DNA from: JAAZNO01 sp012798275
GTDB lineage: Bacteria; Chloroflexota; Anaerolineae; B4-G1; SLSP01
Direction of reading: 5' to 3'
DNA: 51,851 nucleotides
NCBI GenBank assembly: GCA_035347995.1
Contig: DAOPQD010000014.1
Coordinates: forward strand, 1 to 51,851
The notes beneath the pieces were generated by a model, which was given only the letters and a program-made list of their open reading frames with translations, was not told the DNA's origin and did not search any database. The position numbers and the translations under genes were made by a program. This document shows, one piece after another, positions 1 through 8,146 of this stretch. Every line of letters starts with the position of its first letter. The stretch's first letter is position 1.

Positions 1-295
1 TGTTCAGCCACTGACTGAAAAACGGAAGATTCCCTGGCGACTGTTGAAGATTGAGCATCAACTTTTGCCCCCTATCCCCTGGCCCCTTCCCCCCGCGAGC
101 GCGGGGGGAAGGGGAAACTTTTTTTGTGGGGTTTTGCAGGCGGGCGTAGCCCGCCTGCAAAACCCCCTTATTTTTTCTCCCCCTCCCCAACGGCGCAGGC
201 GCCGTTGGGGAGGGGGCTGGGGGAGGGGCAAAAGCTACAGCTTACAAAGGTTCGTCCATTGCTGCCTGGCCACTTGACGCCGGGCTGAACAGTCA
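1..295 (+). repeat. Dispersed palindromic intergenic element, copy 1
   Basis: First of three copies of a long intergenic element. The ends are inverted repeats: TGTTCAGCC at 1-9 and GGCTGAACA at 283-291. Between them lie three strong palindromes: a C-rich/G-rich one around 85-117, one around 133-165 centred on GGCGGGCGTAGCCCGCC, and one around 181-216 centred on GGCGCAGGCGCC. Copies 2 (7641-7980) and 3 (16422-16770, opposite orientation) have the same order of palindromes. I see no protein-coding capacity. It may begin before the window. It resembles a MITE or REP-like element; nature inferred. Confidence 0.7.
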
Positions 296-304
296 CTACA
301 AAAA

Positions 305-338
305 TACAAGCCCATACAACCTGACGTATGGGCTTGTA
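305..338 (-). terminator. Rho-independent terminator of greA
   Basis: A perfect 13-bp stem (305-317 with 326-338) with an 8-nt loop lies 22 nt past the greA stop codon. On the minus strand the stem is followed by a short T-run (plus-strand A-tract at 300-304). Confidence 0.8.
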
Positions 339-359
339 GATGGCGGTTCTGTTCAGTGT

Positions 360-833
360 TCAGGCAATCTCCAGAATCTTGAACACGATGTCTCCATCCG
401 GCGCCCTGACGACGGCCTTATCGCCCACCCGTTTTCCTAGCAGCACCTTTCCCAGGGGAGATTCGTTGGAGATTTTCCCCTCTTTAGGCGACGCTTCGGC
501 GGAGCCGACCATTTGATAGACTTCAGGGGTGTCTGCGCCTTCCTCAAGGACGGTGACCCGGCTGCCAATGGCGACGACGCCCTTGACGGCTTGATTGGGC
601 TCGATGATGATGGCATTACGGACCTGTCCTTCCAGGGCGTAGATCCGACCTTCCACGAAGGCTTGCTCGCGCCGGGCATCTTCCAGCTCTGCATTTTCGA
701 TGAGTTCACCTTCAGCCAGCGCATCATGCAGACGCTGAGCAACTTTCTGGCGCTGAACCGTCTTTAAGTAGTCCAGCTCTTCCAGCAGTTGTTGATAGCC
801 TTCTGGGGTGAGATACACCGGGCGTTCACTCAT
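360..833 (-). CDS. greA: Transcription elongation factor GreA
   Basis: 157 aa, the normal length for GreA. GreA enters the RNA polymerase secondary channel and stimulates cleavage of backtracked transcripts. The N-terminal coiled coil (about residues 10-75) carries the acidic tip motif GELIENAE (42-49). Glu43 and Glu46 occupy the places usually held by Asp and Glu, so the first is a conservative change. The C-terminal FKBP-like domain includes ESPLGKVLLGK near 124-134. The ATG at 833 has a GGAGG about 12 nt upstream, which is slightly far. The gene stands alone and ends at a strong terminator. Confidence 0.95.
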   Translation of the reverse strand: MSERPVYLTPEGYQQLLEELDYLKTVQRQKVAQRLHDALAEGELIENAELEDARREQAFVEGRIYALEGQVRNAIIIEPNQAVKGVVAIGSRVTVLEEGADTPEVYQMVGSAEASPKEGKISNESPLGKVLLGKRVGDKAVVRAPDGDIVFKILEIA

Positions 834-973
834 GGCTGCAACATTCCTCCACTGATTTGTTGTGCTGTGGGCCGTATGATGGATGACATCAGGGCTTTAT
901 AATACACAAAAAACCCGGGAGTGTGGCGTCACACTCACAGGCTCTCACATCATACCATGGATTTGGTATTTGT

Positions 974-1007
974 AAAGGCACCCGCGATAGGCCGATAGGG
1001 CGCCTTT
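974..1007 (-). terminator. Possible terminator of the response-regulator gene
   Basis: Imperfect 10-bp stem (974-983 with 998-1007, one mismatch) downstream of the response regulator at 1122-1520. The T-run after it on the minus strand is poor. The rest of 834-1121 holds the greA upstream region and nothing else I recognise. Confidence 0.4.
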
Positions 1008-1121
1008 CATGACCAGGACGAATGGCTTTGAGCAGCTGTCGTTTGCCCTCTGGGTCAGAAACTTAGCCGGTCTGCCCGTTGCGATTCAGAAGAGTGTTTC
1101 TTCCGCGCTCGTGACGGCCAG

Positions 1122-1520
1122 CTATGGGGGCAGAGTGTCCTCGGAATTGAGGTCGCAATTCAGCAGCTGTTCAATGCGGGCGATCAATTCTGCCGGATGG
1201 ATGGGCTTGGTCAGGTAATCGTCGCCGCCGGCCTGAAAGCCGGCCAGTTTATCAGCTACGGCGCCTTTCGCGGTGAAGAAGAGGATGGGGATGTGCTGGG
1301 TTTCGGGCGTGCTGCGCAAACTACGGGCCACTTTGAAGCCGTCAGGGTCGGGCATCATCACGTCCAGGACGATGAGGTCGGGCTGCTTGTCGCGGGCGCA
1401 GGCGAGAACCCTGGCCCCGTCCTGTTCACTGTAAACCTCGAAGCCCTTGCGCTGCAAGATGAGCTCGATCATCTTGAGGGTTTCGAGGTCATCATCCACG
1501 ATCAGAATTCGTCGCTTCAT
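1122..1520 (-). CDS. Single-domain response regulator (receiver, CheY-like)
   Basis: 132 aa, essentially only a receiver domain with no output domain. The acidic pocket is Asp9-Asp10-Asp11, the phospho-acceptor is Asp53 in LIVLDVMMP, a Thr follows in ILFFTAK, and the conserved Lys is in YLTKPI. No histidine kinase is adjacent, so the cognate kinase and the output are unknown. The ATG at 1520 lies about 33 nt downstream of a good promoter (1560-1588) that overlaps the 3' end of the upstream permease gene. The gene can therefore be transcribed separately. Confidence 0.9.
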   Translation of the reverse strand: MKRRILIVDDDLETLKMIELILQRKGFEVYSEQDGARVLACARDKQPDLIVLDVMMPDPDGFKVARSLRSTPETQHIPILFFTAKGAVADKLAGFQAGGDDYLTKPIHPAELIARIEQLLNCDLNSEDTLPP

Positions 1521-1559
1521 GGCATCTCTTTCGGCGCAGCTGATTTGTCATTCAAATTG

Positions 1560-1588
1560 ATTATACGCCGAAACGCTCAGAATTTCAA
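1560..1588 (-). promoter_or_regulatory. Sigma-70-type promoter for the response regulator
   Basis: Minus strand: -35 TTGAAA (1588-1583), 17-nt spacer, -10 TATAAT (1565-1560). It drives the receiver-domain gene starting at 1520 and overlaps the last codons of the lactate permease gene. Confidence 0.7.
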
Positions 1589-3126
1589 GGTGCGATGAGC
1601 AAAGTCAGCCGGCTGAGTCCGAAGGTCAGGGCGGCGATGACTCCGAGGGCCAGGAGTTGATATTTTAACAGCGCGCGCATGGCGTCACTTTCCTGCGCTT
1701 CGAGGCCGACGGTGCTGCAGCCGAGCGCCACTTTTGCGGGGGCGAAGGTGGAGCCAATCCCGCCGCCGACAGTCTGCGCCGCCAGGATGAGGGGTGCGGC
1801 GAGTTTGAGCGCCAGGGCGGTGTCACGTTGCAGGGTGCCGAAAAGGGCGTTGGCGTTGGTGTTGCTGCCGGTGATGAAGGCCCCGAGCGCCCCGATGAAC
1901 GGCGAGACGAGGGGGAACAGCCCTCCCGCGGCGCGTGCGAGGCCGCGGGCGAGCAGGTCAATCATGCCGGCGTATTCCATGGTCGTCGCCAGCGCCATCA
2001 TCGCCACAATGCTGAGGGTGGGCGTCAGAGCGCTGCGGGTCACTTTGCGCCACACTTGCCGCCCCTGCCCTTTGGCGATCTCGCCGCGACGCCGACCGTA
2101 GAGCCAGGTGAGCAGCGAGGCATACAGCAGCAGCGCGCCGGTGTGACTGAGCAGGGAGATGCGGTTTTCCTGGACATCGGGGACAGTCCATCCGCTGCTC
2201 GTCGTGAGGGCGGGATGCTCCGGTTCCACCAGCGGCGGGACAATCTCCAGTCCGGCCTTGATTCCCTCGACGCGGGCGGCAAAGATCAGGATGAGCAAGA
2301 GCAGGTAGGGCAGCAGCGCTTTTCGCAGCAGGACGCCTGAATGGGCGGGAAGGGTGGGGCGTTTTTGGAGGATCGCCCACCCTACTCCTACCAGCAACCC
2401 GGCGAGCGCCCCTATCATGGCGGCAATTTCATACTCTCCGGCGCGGACGGTGAGCCACTGTCCCCCCGCCATGGCGATCCCCATCAGCAGCATCGGGGCG
2501 CCGCCCTGACGCAAGGCTGTTTTCCCGCCCGCGATCCACAGCGAGGCCGCGCCGGTGATGAGGCACAACACGCCGAGGAGCAGGGCGCTCCACAGCGCCA
2601 GTTCTGCGCTGGGGACGTTGGTGACGCCCTGCAGTGTCTTGAATGAAGCGCCTAGTGAGCCGAAGGAAATGGCCCAGGTGTGTCCGACCGACGCCATCAC
2701 GAACGAAGCGAGCGGCGGGAAGCCTATGCCGGCCAGCAACGGCGCGACGACCGCCACGGGCACGCCATAACCGCCCACGCTTTGCAGGAAGGAGGCGAAT
2801 CCCCACGCCAGCAGCAGCGCCTGGAAGGCGCGGTGGGGAGAGATGCGGGTGAGCACCTCGCTCATGGCCTGGACTGCGCCGGCGGCTTCGGTGACGCGAT
2901 AGAACAGCAGCGCTCCCCAGATGATGAAGAGCACGGTTCCGGCGAGGAAAGTGGCGCGAACGTGCGCCCACGCGAGGAGCGGGGCGTTGGCGCCGAACGC
3001 CAGCCCCGCGATGATCAGCCCGGCGAGCCAGCCTGCGACGCCGGCGCGCGCGCTGTTCCAGTGCCAGCCGAGCATCAGCGCCAGAATGAGGAGGATGGGA
3101 AAAGCGGCTAGCAGTACCGCGATCAC
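1585..3126 (-). CDS. lctP: L-lactate permease family transporter (LctP/GlcA type)
   Basis: 513 aa, hydrophobic throughout with 12 or more likely membrane segments. It resembles the lactate/glycolate permease family, which imports 2-hydroxy acids by proton symport. Family-typical stretches are SVGGYGVPVAVVAPLLAGIG (about 115-134), SVGHTWAISFGSLGAS and, near the C-terminus, GSNTNANALFGTLQ and the AAQTVGGGIGSTFAPAK region. The start at 3126 is GTG with AAGGAG about 12 nt upstream. No lactate utilisation genes adjoin it, so the substrate is assigned by family only. Its leader contains one of the 'family C' repeats (3154-3240). Confidence 0.88.
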   Translation of the reverse strand: MIAVLLAAFPILLILALMLGWHWNSARAGVAGWLAGLIIAGLAFGANAPLLAWAHVRATFLAGTVLFIIWGALLFYRVTEAAGAVQAMSEVLTRISPHRAFQALLLAWGFASFLQSVGGYGVPVAVVAPLLAGIGFPPLASFVMASVGHTWAISFGSLGASFKTLQGVTNVPSAELALWSALLLGVLCLITGAASLWIAGGKTALRQGGAPMLLMGIAMAGGQWLTVRAGEYEIAAMIGALAGLLVGVGWAILQKRPTLPAHSGVLLRKALLPYLLLLILIFAARVEGIKAGLEIVPPLVEPEHPALTTSSGWTVPDVQENRISLLSHTGALLLYASLLTWLYGRRRGEIAKGQGRQVWRKVTRSALTPTLSIVAMMALATTMEYAGMIDLLARGLARAAGGLFPLVSPFIGALGAFITGSNTNANALFGTLQRDTALALKLAAPLILAAQTVGGGIGSTFAPAKVALGCSTVGLEAQESDAMRALLKYQLLALGVIAALTFGLSRLTLLIAP

Positions 3127-3153
3127 GATGGGTCGGCTCCTTCGAGAATCAGC

Positions 3154-3240
3154 GAATGGCGAATGGCGAATCGGCGAGTCAGCGAATCAGCGAGTCACTA
3201 CGTTCGCACGTGGGCACGTTCGCACCTTCGTACGTTCGCG
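3154..3240 (-). repeat. Leader repeat family C, site 1 (upstream of lctP)
   Basis: Between lctP and dnaA, reiterated short words such as GCGAACGTGCCCACGTG (minus strand) sit next to a run of repeated 'GCGAATGGCGAATC'-like words. Similar leaders occur at 14653-14711, 24981-25020, 39512-39550 and 43716-43760, in the same orientation relative to the following gene. Confidence 0.6.
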
Positions 3241-3244
3241 TCAG

Positions 3245-4582
3245 TCAATTTTTCTCGTACAGCTGCGCTTTGAGGGCGAGCAGCTCGCGTCGGGTTTGGG
3301 TGTCTTCTTCCATACGGGTGCGGACCCGCTCGCAGCCATACATGACGGTGGTATGATCCCTGCCGCCGAGCCGCGCGCCGATCTGCGGCAGCGAGGCGCC
3401 GGTCTCCTCGCGCAGAAAGAACATGGCGACCTGCCGGGGGAAGACCAGGCGCTGATTGCGTCGCGGGCCTTGCAATTCTTCGAGAGTGAGGCCGTAAAAC
3501 TCCGCGACCGTCTTGAGAATTTCATCCGCCGACAGTTCGCGACGGCTGGGCAGGTGATCTCCCAGGACATTTCTGGCGGTTTCGAGGGTGCAGGGCTGCC
3601 CGGTGAGCCGGGTGAGCGCCAGTACCTGGTTGAGTGCGCCTTCCAGCTCACGGATGTTGCTTTCGACGTTGCCGGCGATGAAGGTCAGGACGTCGGCAGG
3701 GATGGGTGCCTGCAGCCGATCGGCCTTGTTCTGCAAGATCGCCAGCCGGGTCTCAAAATCCGGGGGCTGAATGTCCACGATCAGGCCCCACTCAAACCGC
3801 GAGCGGAGCCGCTCTTCGAGCGTGATCATCGCTTTGGGCGGACGATCGCTGCTGAGGACGATTTGTCGTCCGGTATCGCGCAGGGCGTTGAACGTGTGGA
3901 AGAATTCCTCTTGCGTGCTTTCTTTGCCGGCGATGAACTGAATGTCATCTACAAGCAGCACTTCCGCCCCGCGGTATTTGTCACGGAAACTGTCGGTGGT
4001 GTGCGTGCGGATGGCCTCGACCAGATCGTTGGTGAACTGTTCCGACGAGAGGTACAGGACCCGCAGGTTGCGTTTGTAGCAGCTGTGCCCAATCGCGTGC
4101 AGCAGGTGGGTCTTGCCCAAGCCTACGCCGCCGTAGAGGAAGAGCGGGTTGTACGCGCGGGCGGGCGTTTCGGACACGGCGAGGGAGGCGGCCTGCGCCA
4201 GGCGATTCCCTGAACCGACGACGAAATTGTCGAAAGTGTAGCTGCCGTTCAGTCCCGGATCGGGAACGGGCAGGACAGGTGCGTTTTGCAGCAGAGGGGG
4301 TGGCGGCTCAGCCGCGGCCAGTTTGTTGTCCCAGACGACAAAACGAGCCTCGAATTGGGGGCCGCCGAGCCGGTGGAGGACCCGCTGAATGACGGTGTAG
4401 AGGCGATTTTCCAGCCATTCGACGGCATAGCCGTTCTTCACGCCGATGACCAGGCAGTGGTCGTCCTCCAGGGTGATGCACCGGCTATCCCGCAGCCAGG
4501 TGTCGAACATGGCACGGGTCAGCTGTAATTCCAGCTCCCCCAGCGCTGCCTGCCATAAACGCTGTGCATCCATTTTGGACAT
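3245..4582 (-). CDS. dnaA: Chromosomal replication initiator DnaA
   Basis: 445 aa. DnaA is the AAA+ ATPase that binds DnaA boxes and opens oriC. The N-terminal helicase-interaction domain (1-90) is followed by a short Pro-rich linker. The AAA+ domain has Walker A GGVGLGKTH (151-159) and Walker B LLVDDIQF (208-215). The C-terminal DNA-binding domain carries the family signature GGRDHTTVMYGCERV. The ATG at 4582 was chosen for alignment of the first domain. dnaN and gyrB are absent next to it, unlike the classic origin arrangement, and no cluster of DnaA boxes is evident upstream. Confidence 0.97.
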   Translation of the reverse strand: MSKMDAQRLWQAALGELELQLTRAMFDTWLRDSRCITLEDDHCLVIGVKNGYAVEWLENRLYTVIQRVLHRLGGPQFEARFVVWDNKLAAAEPPPPLLQNAPVLPVPDPGLNGSYTFDNFVVGSGNRLAQAASLAVSETPARAYNPLFLYGGVGLGKTHLLHAIGHSCYKRNLRVLYLSSEQFTNDLVEAIRTHTTDSFRDKYRGAEVLLVDDIQFIAGKESTQEEFFHTFNALRDTGRQIVLSSDRPPKAMITLEERLRSRFEWGLIVDIQPPDFETRLAILQNKADRLQAPIPADVLTFIAGNVESNIRELEGALNQVLALTRLTGQPCTLETARNVLGDHLPSRRELSADEILKTVAEFYGLTLEELQGPRRNQRLVFPRQVAMFFLREETGASLPQIGARLGGRDHTTVMYGCERVRTRMEEDTQTRRELLALKAQLYEKN

Positions 4583-4990
4583 AGACGGCCTCGGTTCGGC
4601 GAGAGGCGCAAAAATTCCCCTCAGCCGATATAATATCGTTGGTGTAACCTTTACGTGCTGACGCCAGTCTTTGTGGATCTGCCAGGCTGGCGCTGGAGGG
4701 GTTTACCTCCGCGCACGATTCCATTCTACCAGAAAATTCGCCGTTAGGCAATGCCCAAAGGGGGGTATAACGTTAAAATCGCCTGAATTTTAAGGTTGCG
4801 TAAACCGTGATTTGGGACAAATATCATATACTCTGTGGGTACGGGTTTGGAAATGGCGAAGCCCTGGATATACGGATGGGCGCCTCTAAACAGGCGGCTG
4901 GCGGGCGGGTAAAACTACTCTGACCAAGGCATTCTGCCTGAGGCGTGCCCCGGCGGTCAAAAAACTTGCGGCGGGGAACACCGCCGGCGC
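4583..4990. other. 408-bp intergenic region between dnaA and nth
   Basis: The AT-richest stretch near dnaA, holding the dnaA leader. A palindromic CGATATAATATCG lies at about 4626-4638 and may include the dnaA -10 region. I found only imperfect DnaA-box matches (for example AGATCCACA on the minus strand near 4673-4681), not a cluster, so I do not call oriC. No coding sequence or terminator is clear. Confidence 0.4.
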
Positions 4991-5683
4991 TCATTTGCCG
5001 GCGGCTTGCCGCGGGTAGGCGTCGCAGAGGTCTTGGAGCGGACACTCTTCACAGCGCGGACGGCGGGCGTGACAGACGCTGCGCCCGTGTTGGATAATTT
5101 CCAGGTGGCAGGGATAGTAGAGCTCCGGCGGGATGAGGGCTTCGAGCAGCTCATGGGCGGCTTCGCGGGACGTTTTTGGCGGGATGAGTCCTAGCCGCGA
5201 GGTGACCCGGTGAATGTGGGTGTCTACCGGAAACGCCGGTCGCCCTAGCGCGAAGAGCAGGACGATCGCGGCGGTCTTGGGGCCAACCCCATCCAGGTCG
5301 CGCAACCAGGCGCGGGCCTCGGGGAGGGGCAGCTCGCGCAGGAAGTCGAGCGTCAGCTCGCCGCGTTCGGCGGTGATGCGGCGCAGGATGGCCTGGAGGC
5401 GCGGTCCCTTGCTGGGCGCCAGCCCGGCGGGACGGATGGCGGCGATCACCTCTTCGACGGGCGCGTCGCGCACCGCTTCCCAGGTGGGAAACCGCGTCCG
5501 CAGTTGTGCGAACGCCAGATCGCGGTTACGATCGTTGGTGTTCTGGCTCAGGAGGGTGTTGACCAGCTCGGCGAGCGGGTCGGTGGGCTGCCATGGGAAC
5601 GGTCCATAGCGGGCTGCCAACCGCGCGTGGACTTCCAGGGCTTTGGCGGTGAGGGAGGCGGCGTCCTGCGCGGCGTGACTCAT
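4991..5683 (-). CDS. nth: Endonuclease III (DNA glycosylase/AP lyase)
   Basis: 230 aa. It removes oxidised pyrimidines and nicks the abasic site in base-excision repair. The helix-hairpin-helix is DGVGPKTA with catalytic Lys136, and the catalytic Asp is Asp154 in FPVDTHIHRV. The C-terminal [4Fe-4S] loop is complete: Cys204-x6-Cys211-x2-Cys214-x5-Cys220. I chose the ATG at 5683 because it overlaps the nudix stop codon as ATGA. An in-frame start 14 codons upstream would overlap more and adds nothing conserved. It is translationally coupled to the preceding nudix gene, a pairing that suits oxidative-damage repair. Confidence 0.95.
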   Translation of the reverse strand: MSHAAQDAASLTAKALEVHARLAARYGPFPWQPTDPLAELVNTLLSQNTNDRNRDLAFAQLRTRFPTWEAVRDAPVEEVIAAIRPAGLAPSKGPRLQAILRRITAERGELTLDFLRELPLPEARAWLRDLDGVGPKTAAIVLLFALGRPAFPVDTHIHRVTSRLGLIPPKTSREAAHELLEALIPPELYYPCHLEIIQHGRSVCHARRPRCEECPLQDLCDAYPRQAAGK

Positions 5684-6129
5684 ACCGTGTGCCGGGAAAT
5701 TGCCTGACGGGCGCGGCGGATCCATTCCCGCTCGGCTTCAAAGGTGAGATGGGCCCACGCTTCCTCCCACGTCACCCAAATGGTAAAGAATTGCGCTTCA
5801 TCTTCGGGCGGACGTGGCGTTTCGTGCCGCGAGCGCGCGCGCATCAGGAAGAATATTTCTGTGCGGCGGACGTTGGAATTGTCCGTCGAGAAGACGACCA
5901 GTTGTTGTCCCAGCGGCGCGAGGATTTCAAGATCGTCATAGCCGGTTTCCTCAATGGCCTCGCGCAGGGCAGCGGCCTCAGGTGTTTCCCCGGGGTCAAT
6001 GTGGCCCTTCGGCAGGCGAACCTCATCCTGCGAGGGACGAATCAACAACAGCACCTGCTCGCCGGTCCCGTCGGTCACAACGCCGCCGGCGGCCGTGTAG
6101 CTGACAAACGCAGCCGCATTTGGATTCAT
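5680..6129 (-). CDS. Nudix hydrolase
   Basis: 149 aa with a canonical Nudix box, G-x5-E-x7-R-E-x2-E-E-x-G, starting at GHIDPGE in the first third of the protein. The family hydrolyses nucleoside diphosphates linked to another group, such as damaged dNTPs, Ap4A or ADP-ribose. The substrate cannot be told from sequence. The N-terminus (SYTAAGGVVTDG) is that of the Ap4A/MutT-like group. Its stop overlaps the start of nth by ATGA, which suggests a shared mRNA and perhaps a sanitising role. Confidence 0.9.
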   Translation of the reverse strand: MNPNAAAFVSYTAAGGVVTDGTGEQVLLLIRPSQDEVRLPKGHIDPGETPEAAALREAIEETGYDDLEILAPLGQQLVVFSTDNSNVRRTEIFFLMRARSRHETPRPPEDEAQFFTIWVTWEEAWAHLTFEAEREWIRRARQAISRHTV

Positions 6130-6230
6130 ATCCCCTCCACAGCAAATTGGATTTCAAGGTGATCGGACTGCGCGCACGGCGGCAGTCCGCACGCGCAGCC
6201 CGATGTGATCAGGCGCTCATGATTGCAGCG

Positions 6231-7562
6231 TCAGGCCGTTTCGAGATAGCGTTCCAGCTCCCAGGGGGTGACCTGGATGCGATACTCCTCCCACTCGGCG
6301 CGTTTGGCGCGCAGGAACGTCTCGATGATAGAGCCCCCCAGCGCTTTGAGGATCACCTCATCTTTCTCCAGCTCGTCCAGGGCTTCGGCGAGGGTTCCAG
6401 GCAGCGTGCCGATGCCACGGCGTTGGAGCTCTTCCTCATCGAAGTGATACAGGTCCTCATTGACCATCTCCGGCGGCGTCAGCCCCTTTTCGATGCCATC
6501 GAGACCCGCGGCCAGCATCGCGGCGAACGCCAGGTAGGGATTGGCGCTCGGATCGGGGCAGCGCAACTCCAGGCGGACCGCGGCGCCGTTCCCGTTGTGG
6601 ACGGAAGGCACGCGGATCAGCGCGGAACGGTTCAGATGTGCCCAGCCGATGTAGACGGGAGCCTCATAGCCGGGGGTGAGCCGTTTGTAGCTGTTCACCG
6701 TAGGGGCGACGATTGCGGAGAGCGCCCGCGCGTGCAGCAGCTGCCCGGCGACGAAGGCGTGCGCGAGCGGGGAAAGATGGTACGGGCCGTTGGGATCGTA
6801 GAACAGATTGCGTCCTTGCAGATCCGCCAGACTCTGGTGGGTGTGCATTCCGGAGCCGTTGATGCCGAAAATGGGTTTGGGCATGAAGCTGGCGTAGAGG
6901 TTTTCGGCAGCGGCGATGGCGCGGACGGTGTATTTGAAGGTGACGGCGTTATCGGCGCTGCTGAGGGCGTCGCTGTAGTGGAAATCAATCTCGTGTTGCC
7001 CGGTCGCTACCTCGTGATGGCTCATTTCCACCTCGATGCCGAGAGCCTTGAGCGCGAGGACAATTTCGCTACGCACCTGCTGCGCTTTGTCGCGGGGCGA
7101 AAAATCGAAGTAGCCGACGACGTCGTAGGGGACGGGATGCGGCCGTTCGCTGGCATTGCGCTCAAAGATGAAGAACTCAATTTCGGGGCCGGTGTTGAAG
7201 ATGTAGCCCAATTCGGCGGCGCGCCCTACCACCCGTTTGAGGGCCTGCCGGGGGTCGCCAGGCGACGGCAGGTCCTCGGGGCCGTAAATATCGCAGAGCA
7301 GGCGCGCGCGGCGACGCTCCGGGGAACTCCAGGGAAGCACGCGGTACGTTGCCGGGTCGGGAATGAGCACGCGGTCGCTCTCGTAGATGCGGGCAAAGCC
7401 CTCGATGGAGGAACCGTCGAACCAGATGCCTTCCTCCAGGGCGCGGGGCAGCTGATCTACGGGCAGTGTGACGCTTTTGACATTGCCGAGAATGTCGGTG
7501 AATTGCAGGCTGACGAATTTGATGTTGCCTTCTTTGACGCGGGTAAGCAGTTCAGATTTCAT
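6231..7562 (-). CDS. glnA: Glutamine synthetase, type I
   Basis: 443 aa. It condenses glutamate, ammonia and ATP to glutamine. The N-terminal beta-grasp has the latch WFDGSSIEGF, and the catalytic domain includes GPEIEFFIF, the HHEVATGQHEIDF block, GSGMHTHQSL and NSYKRL. The C-terminal part (LPGTLAEALDELEKDEVI and EWEEYRIQV) is close to the shorter GSI-alpha type of Firmicutes and Archaea. The ATG at 7562 is preceded by GGAGGAGG; an in-frame start 25 codons upstream has no support. A second, different GlnA lies at 13233-14651. The leader belongs to repeat family B. Confidence 0.95.
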   Translation of the reverse strand: MKSELLTRVKEGNIKFVSLQFTDILGNVKSVTLPVDQLPRALEEGIWFDGSSIEGFARIYESDRVLIPDPATYRVLPWSSPERRRARLLCDIYGPEDLPSPGDPRQALKRVVGRAAELGYIFNTGPEIEFFIFERNASERPHPVPYDVVGYFDFSPRDKAQQVRSEIVLALKALGIEVEMSHHEVATGQHEIDFHYSDALSSADNAVTFKYTVRAIAAAENLYASFMPKPIFGINGSGMHTHQSLADLQGRNLFYDPNGPYHLSPLAHAFVAGQLLHARALSAIVAPTVNSYKRLTPGYEAPVYIGWAHLNRSALIRVPSVHNGNGAAVRLELRCPDPSANPYLAFAAMLAAGLDGIEKGLTPPEMVNEDLYHFDEEELQRRGIGTLPGTLAEALDELEKDEVILKALGGSIIETFLRAKRAEWEEYRIQVTPWELERYLETA

Positions 7563-7565
7563 TTC

Positions 7566-7640
7566 CCTTCCTCCTCCGAAAATTGAGAGCCGTGAGAAGA
7601 GAGTCGTCACAGCCTCTGCGCACTGGCTATGGCTCACATG
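7566..7640 (-). repeat. Leader repeat family B, site 1 (upstream of glnA)
   Basis: In the sense of the gene this reads ...CTTCTCACGGCTCTCAATTTTC followed by the RBS GGAGGAGG. Related leaders precede the genes at 14772, 16892 and 37247, and a related stretch lies before 49861. It is contiguous with palindromic element copy 2. Confidence 0.65.
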
Positions 7641-7980
7641 GTAACTGCACAGTCACTGACTAAAAAATGCAAGATTTCCTGGCGACTGCTGAATATTGAG
7701 AATCAACTTTTGCCCTCCCTGTCCTCTTCCCTCCGCGCTCGCGGGGGGAAGAGGAACTTTTTTTTGTGGTTTTTTGCAGGCGGGCGCAGCCCGCCTGCAA
7801 AAAACCTTATTTTTTCGCCCCTCCCCAACGGCGTCTGCGCCGTTGGGGAGGGGGCAGGGGGAGGGGCACAAGCTACAGATTACAAAGGTTCATCCGTCGC
7901 CGTCTAGCTACCTGGCGCCAGGCTGAACAGTTATCGCACATTTTCATTTTTGGAGGATGTGCGCCAGTACATGGCGTCTC
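7641..7980 (+). repeat. Dispersed palindromic intergenic element, copy 2
   Basis: Same order of three palindromes as copy 1, with a degenerate left terminal repeat near 7645 and GGCTGAACAGT at 7921-7931 on the right. Homology with copy 3 runs past that terminal repeat through a small hairpin (CGCACAT...ATGTGCG, 7936-7963) to about 7980. Copies 2 and 3 also share the adjoining family B leader, about 420 bp in all. The 584-bp space 7563-8146 holds only this element, the leader and a terminator. Confidence 0.7.
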
Positions 7981-7984
7981 TACC

Positions 7985-8016
7985 AAAAAAAACCAGTCAC
8001 CGGTTCCGGTGACTGG
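7985..8016 (-). terminator. Rho-independent terminator of the coiled-coil membrane protein operon
   Basis: Perfect 11-bp stem, CCAGTCACCGG (7993-8003) with CCGGTGACTGG (8006-8016), followed on the minus strand by eight T (plus-strand A-tract 7985-7992). It lies about 130 nt past the stop codon at 8147. Confidence 0.85.
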
Positions 8017-8146
8017 GCAGTTCTACGTGTGTCAGCGTCCGGCCCCTTAGTGCAGAGGCGGCTGCTGCTGGTCCTTGCTATCCAAATGCAGTGAGTGTTG
8101 AGTGAATTTCGGCATGGCTATCATCTTAGCACACAATGGCGTGATG

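Noticed and set aside
4583..4990. Replication origin next to dnaA
   Set aside because: No cluster of TTATCCACA-like boxes; only weak single matches (for example near 4673-4681). dnaN and gyrB are also absent. GC-skew over the genome would be needed.
6130..6230. Rho-independent terminator of glnA
   Set aside because: Imperfect GC-rich pairing is visible (around 6155-6205), but it has long interruptions and no T-run, so I did not call it.
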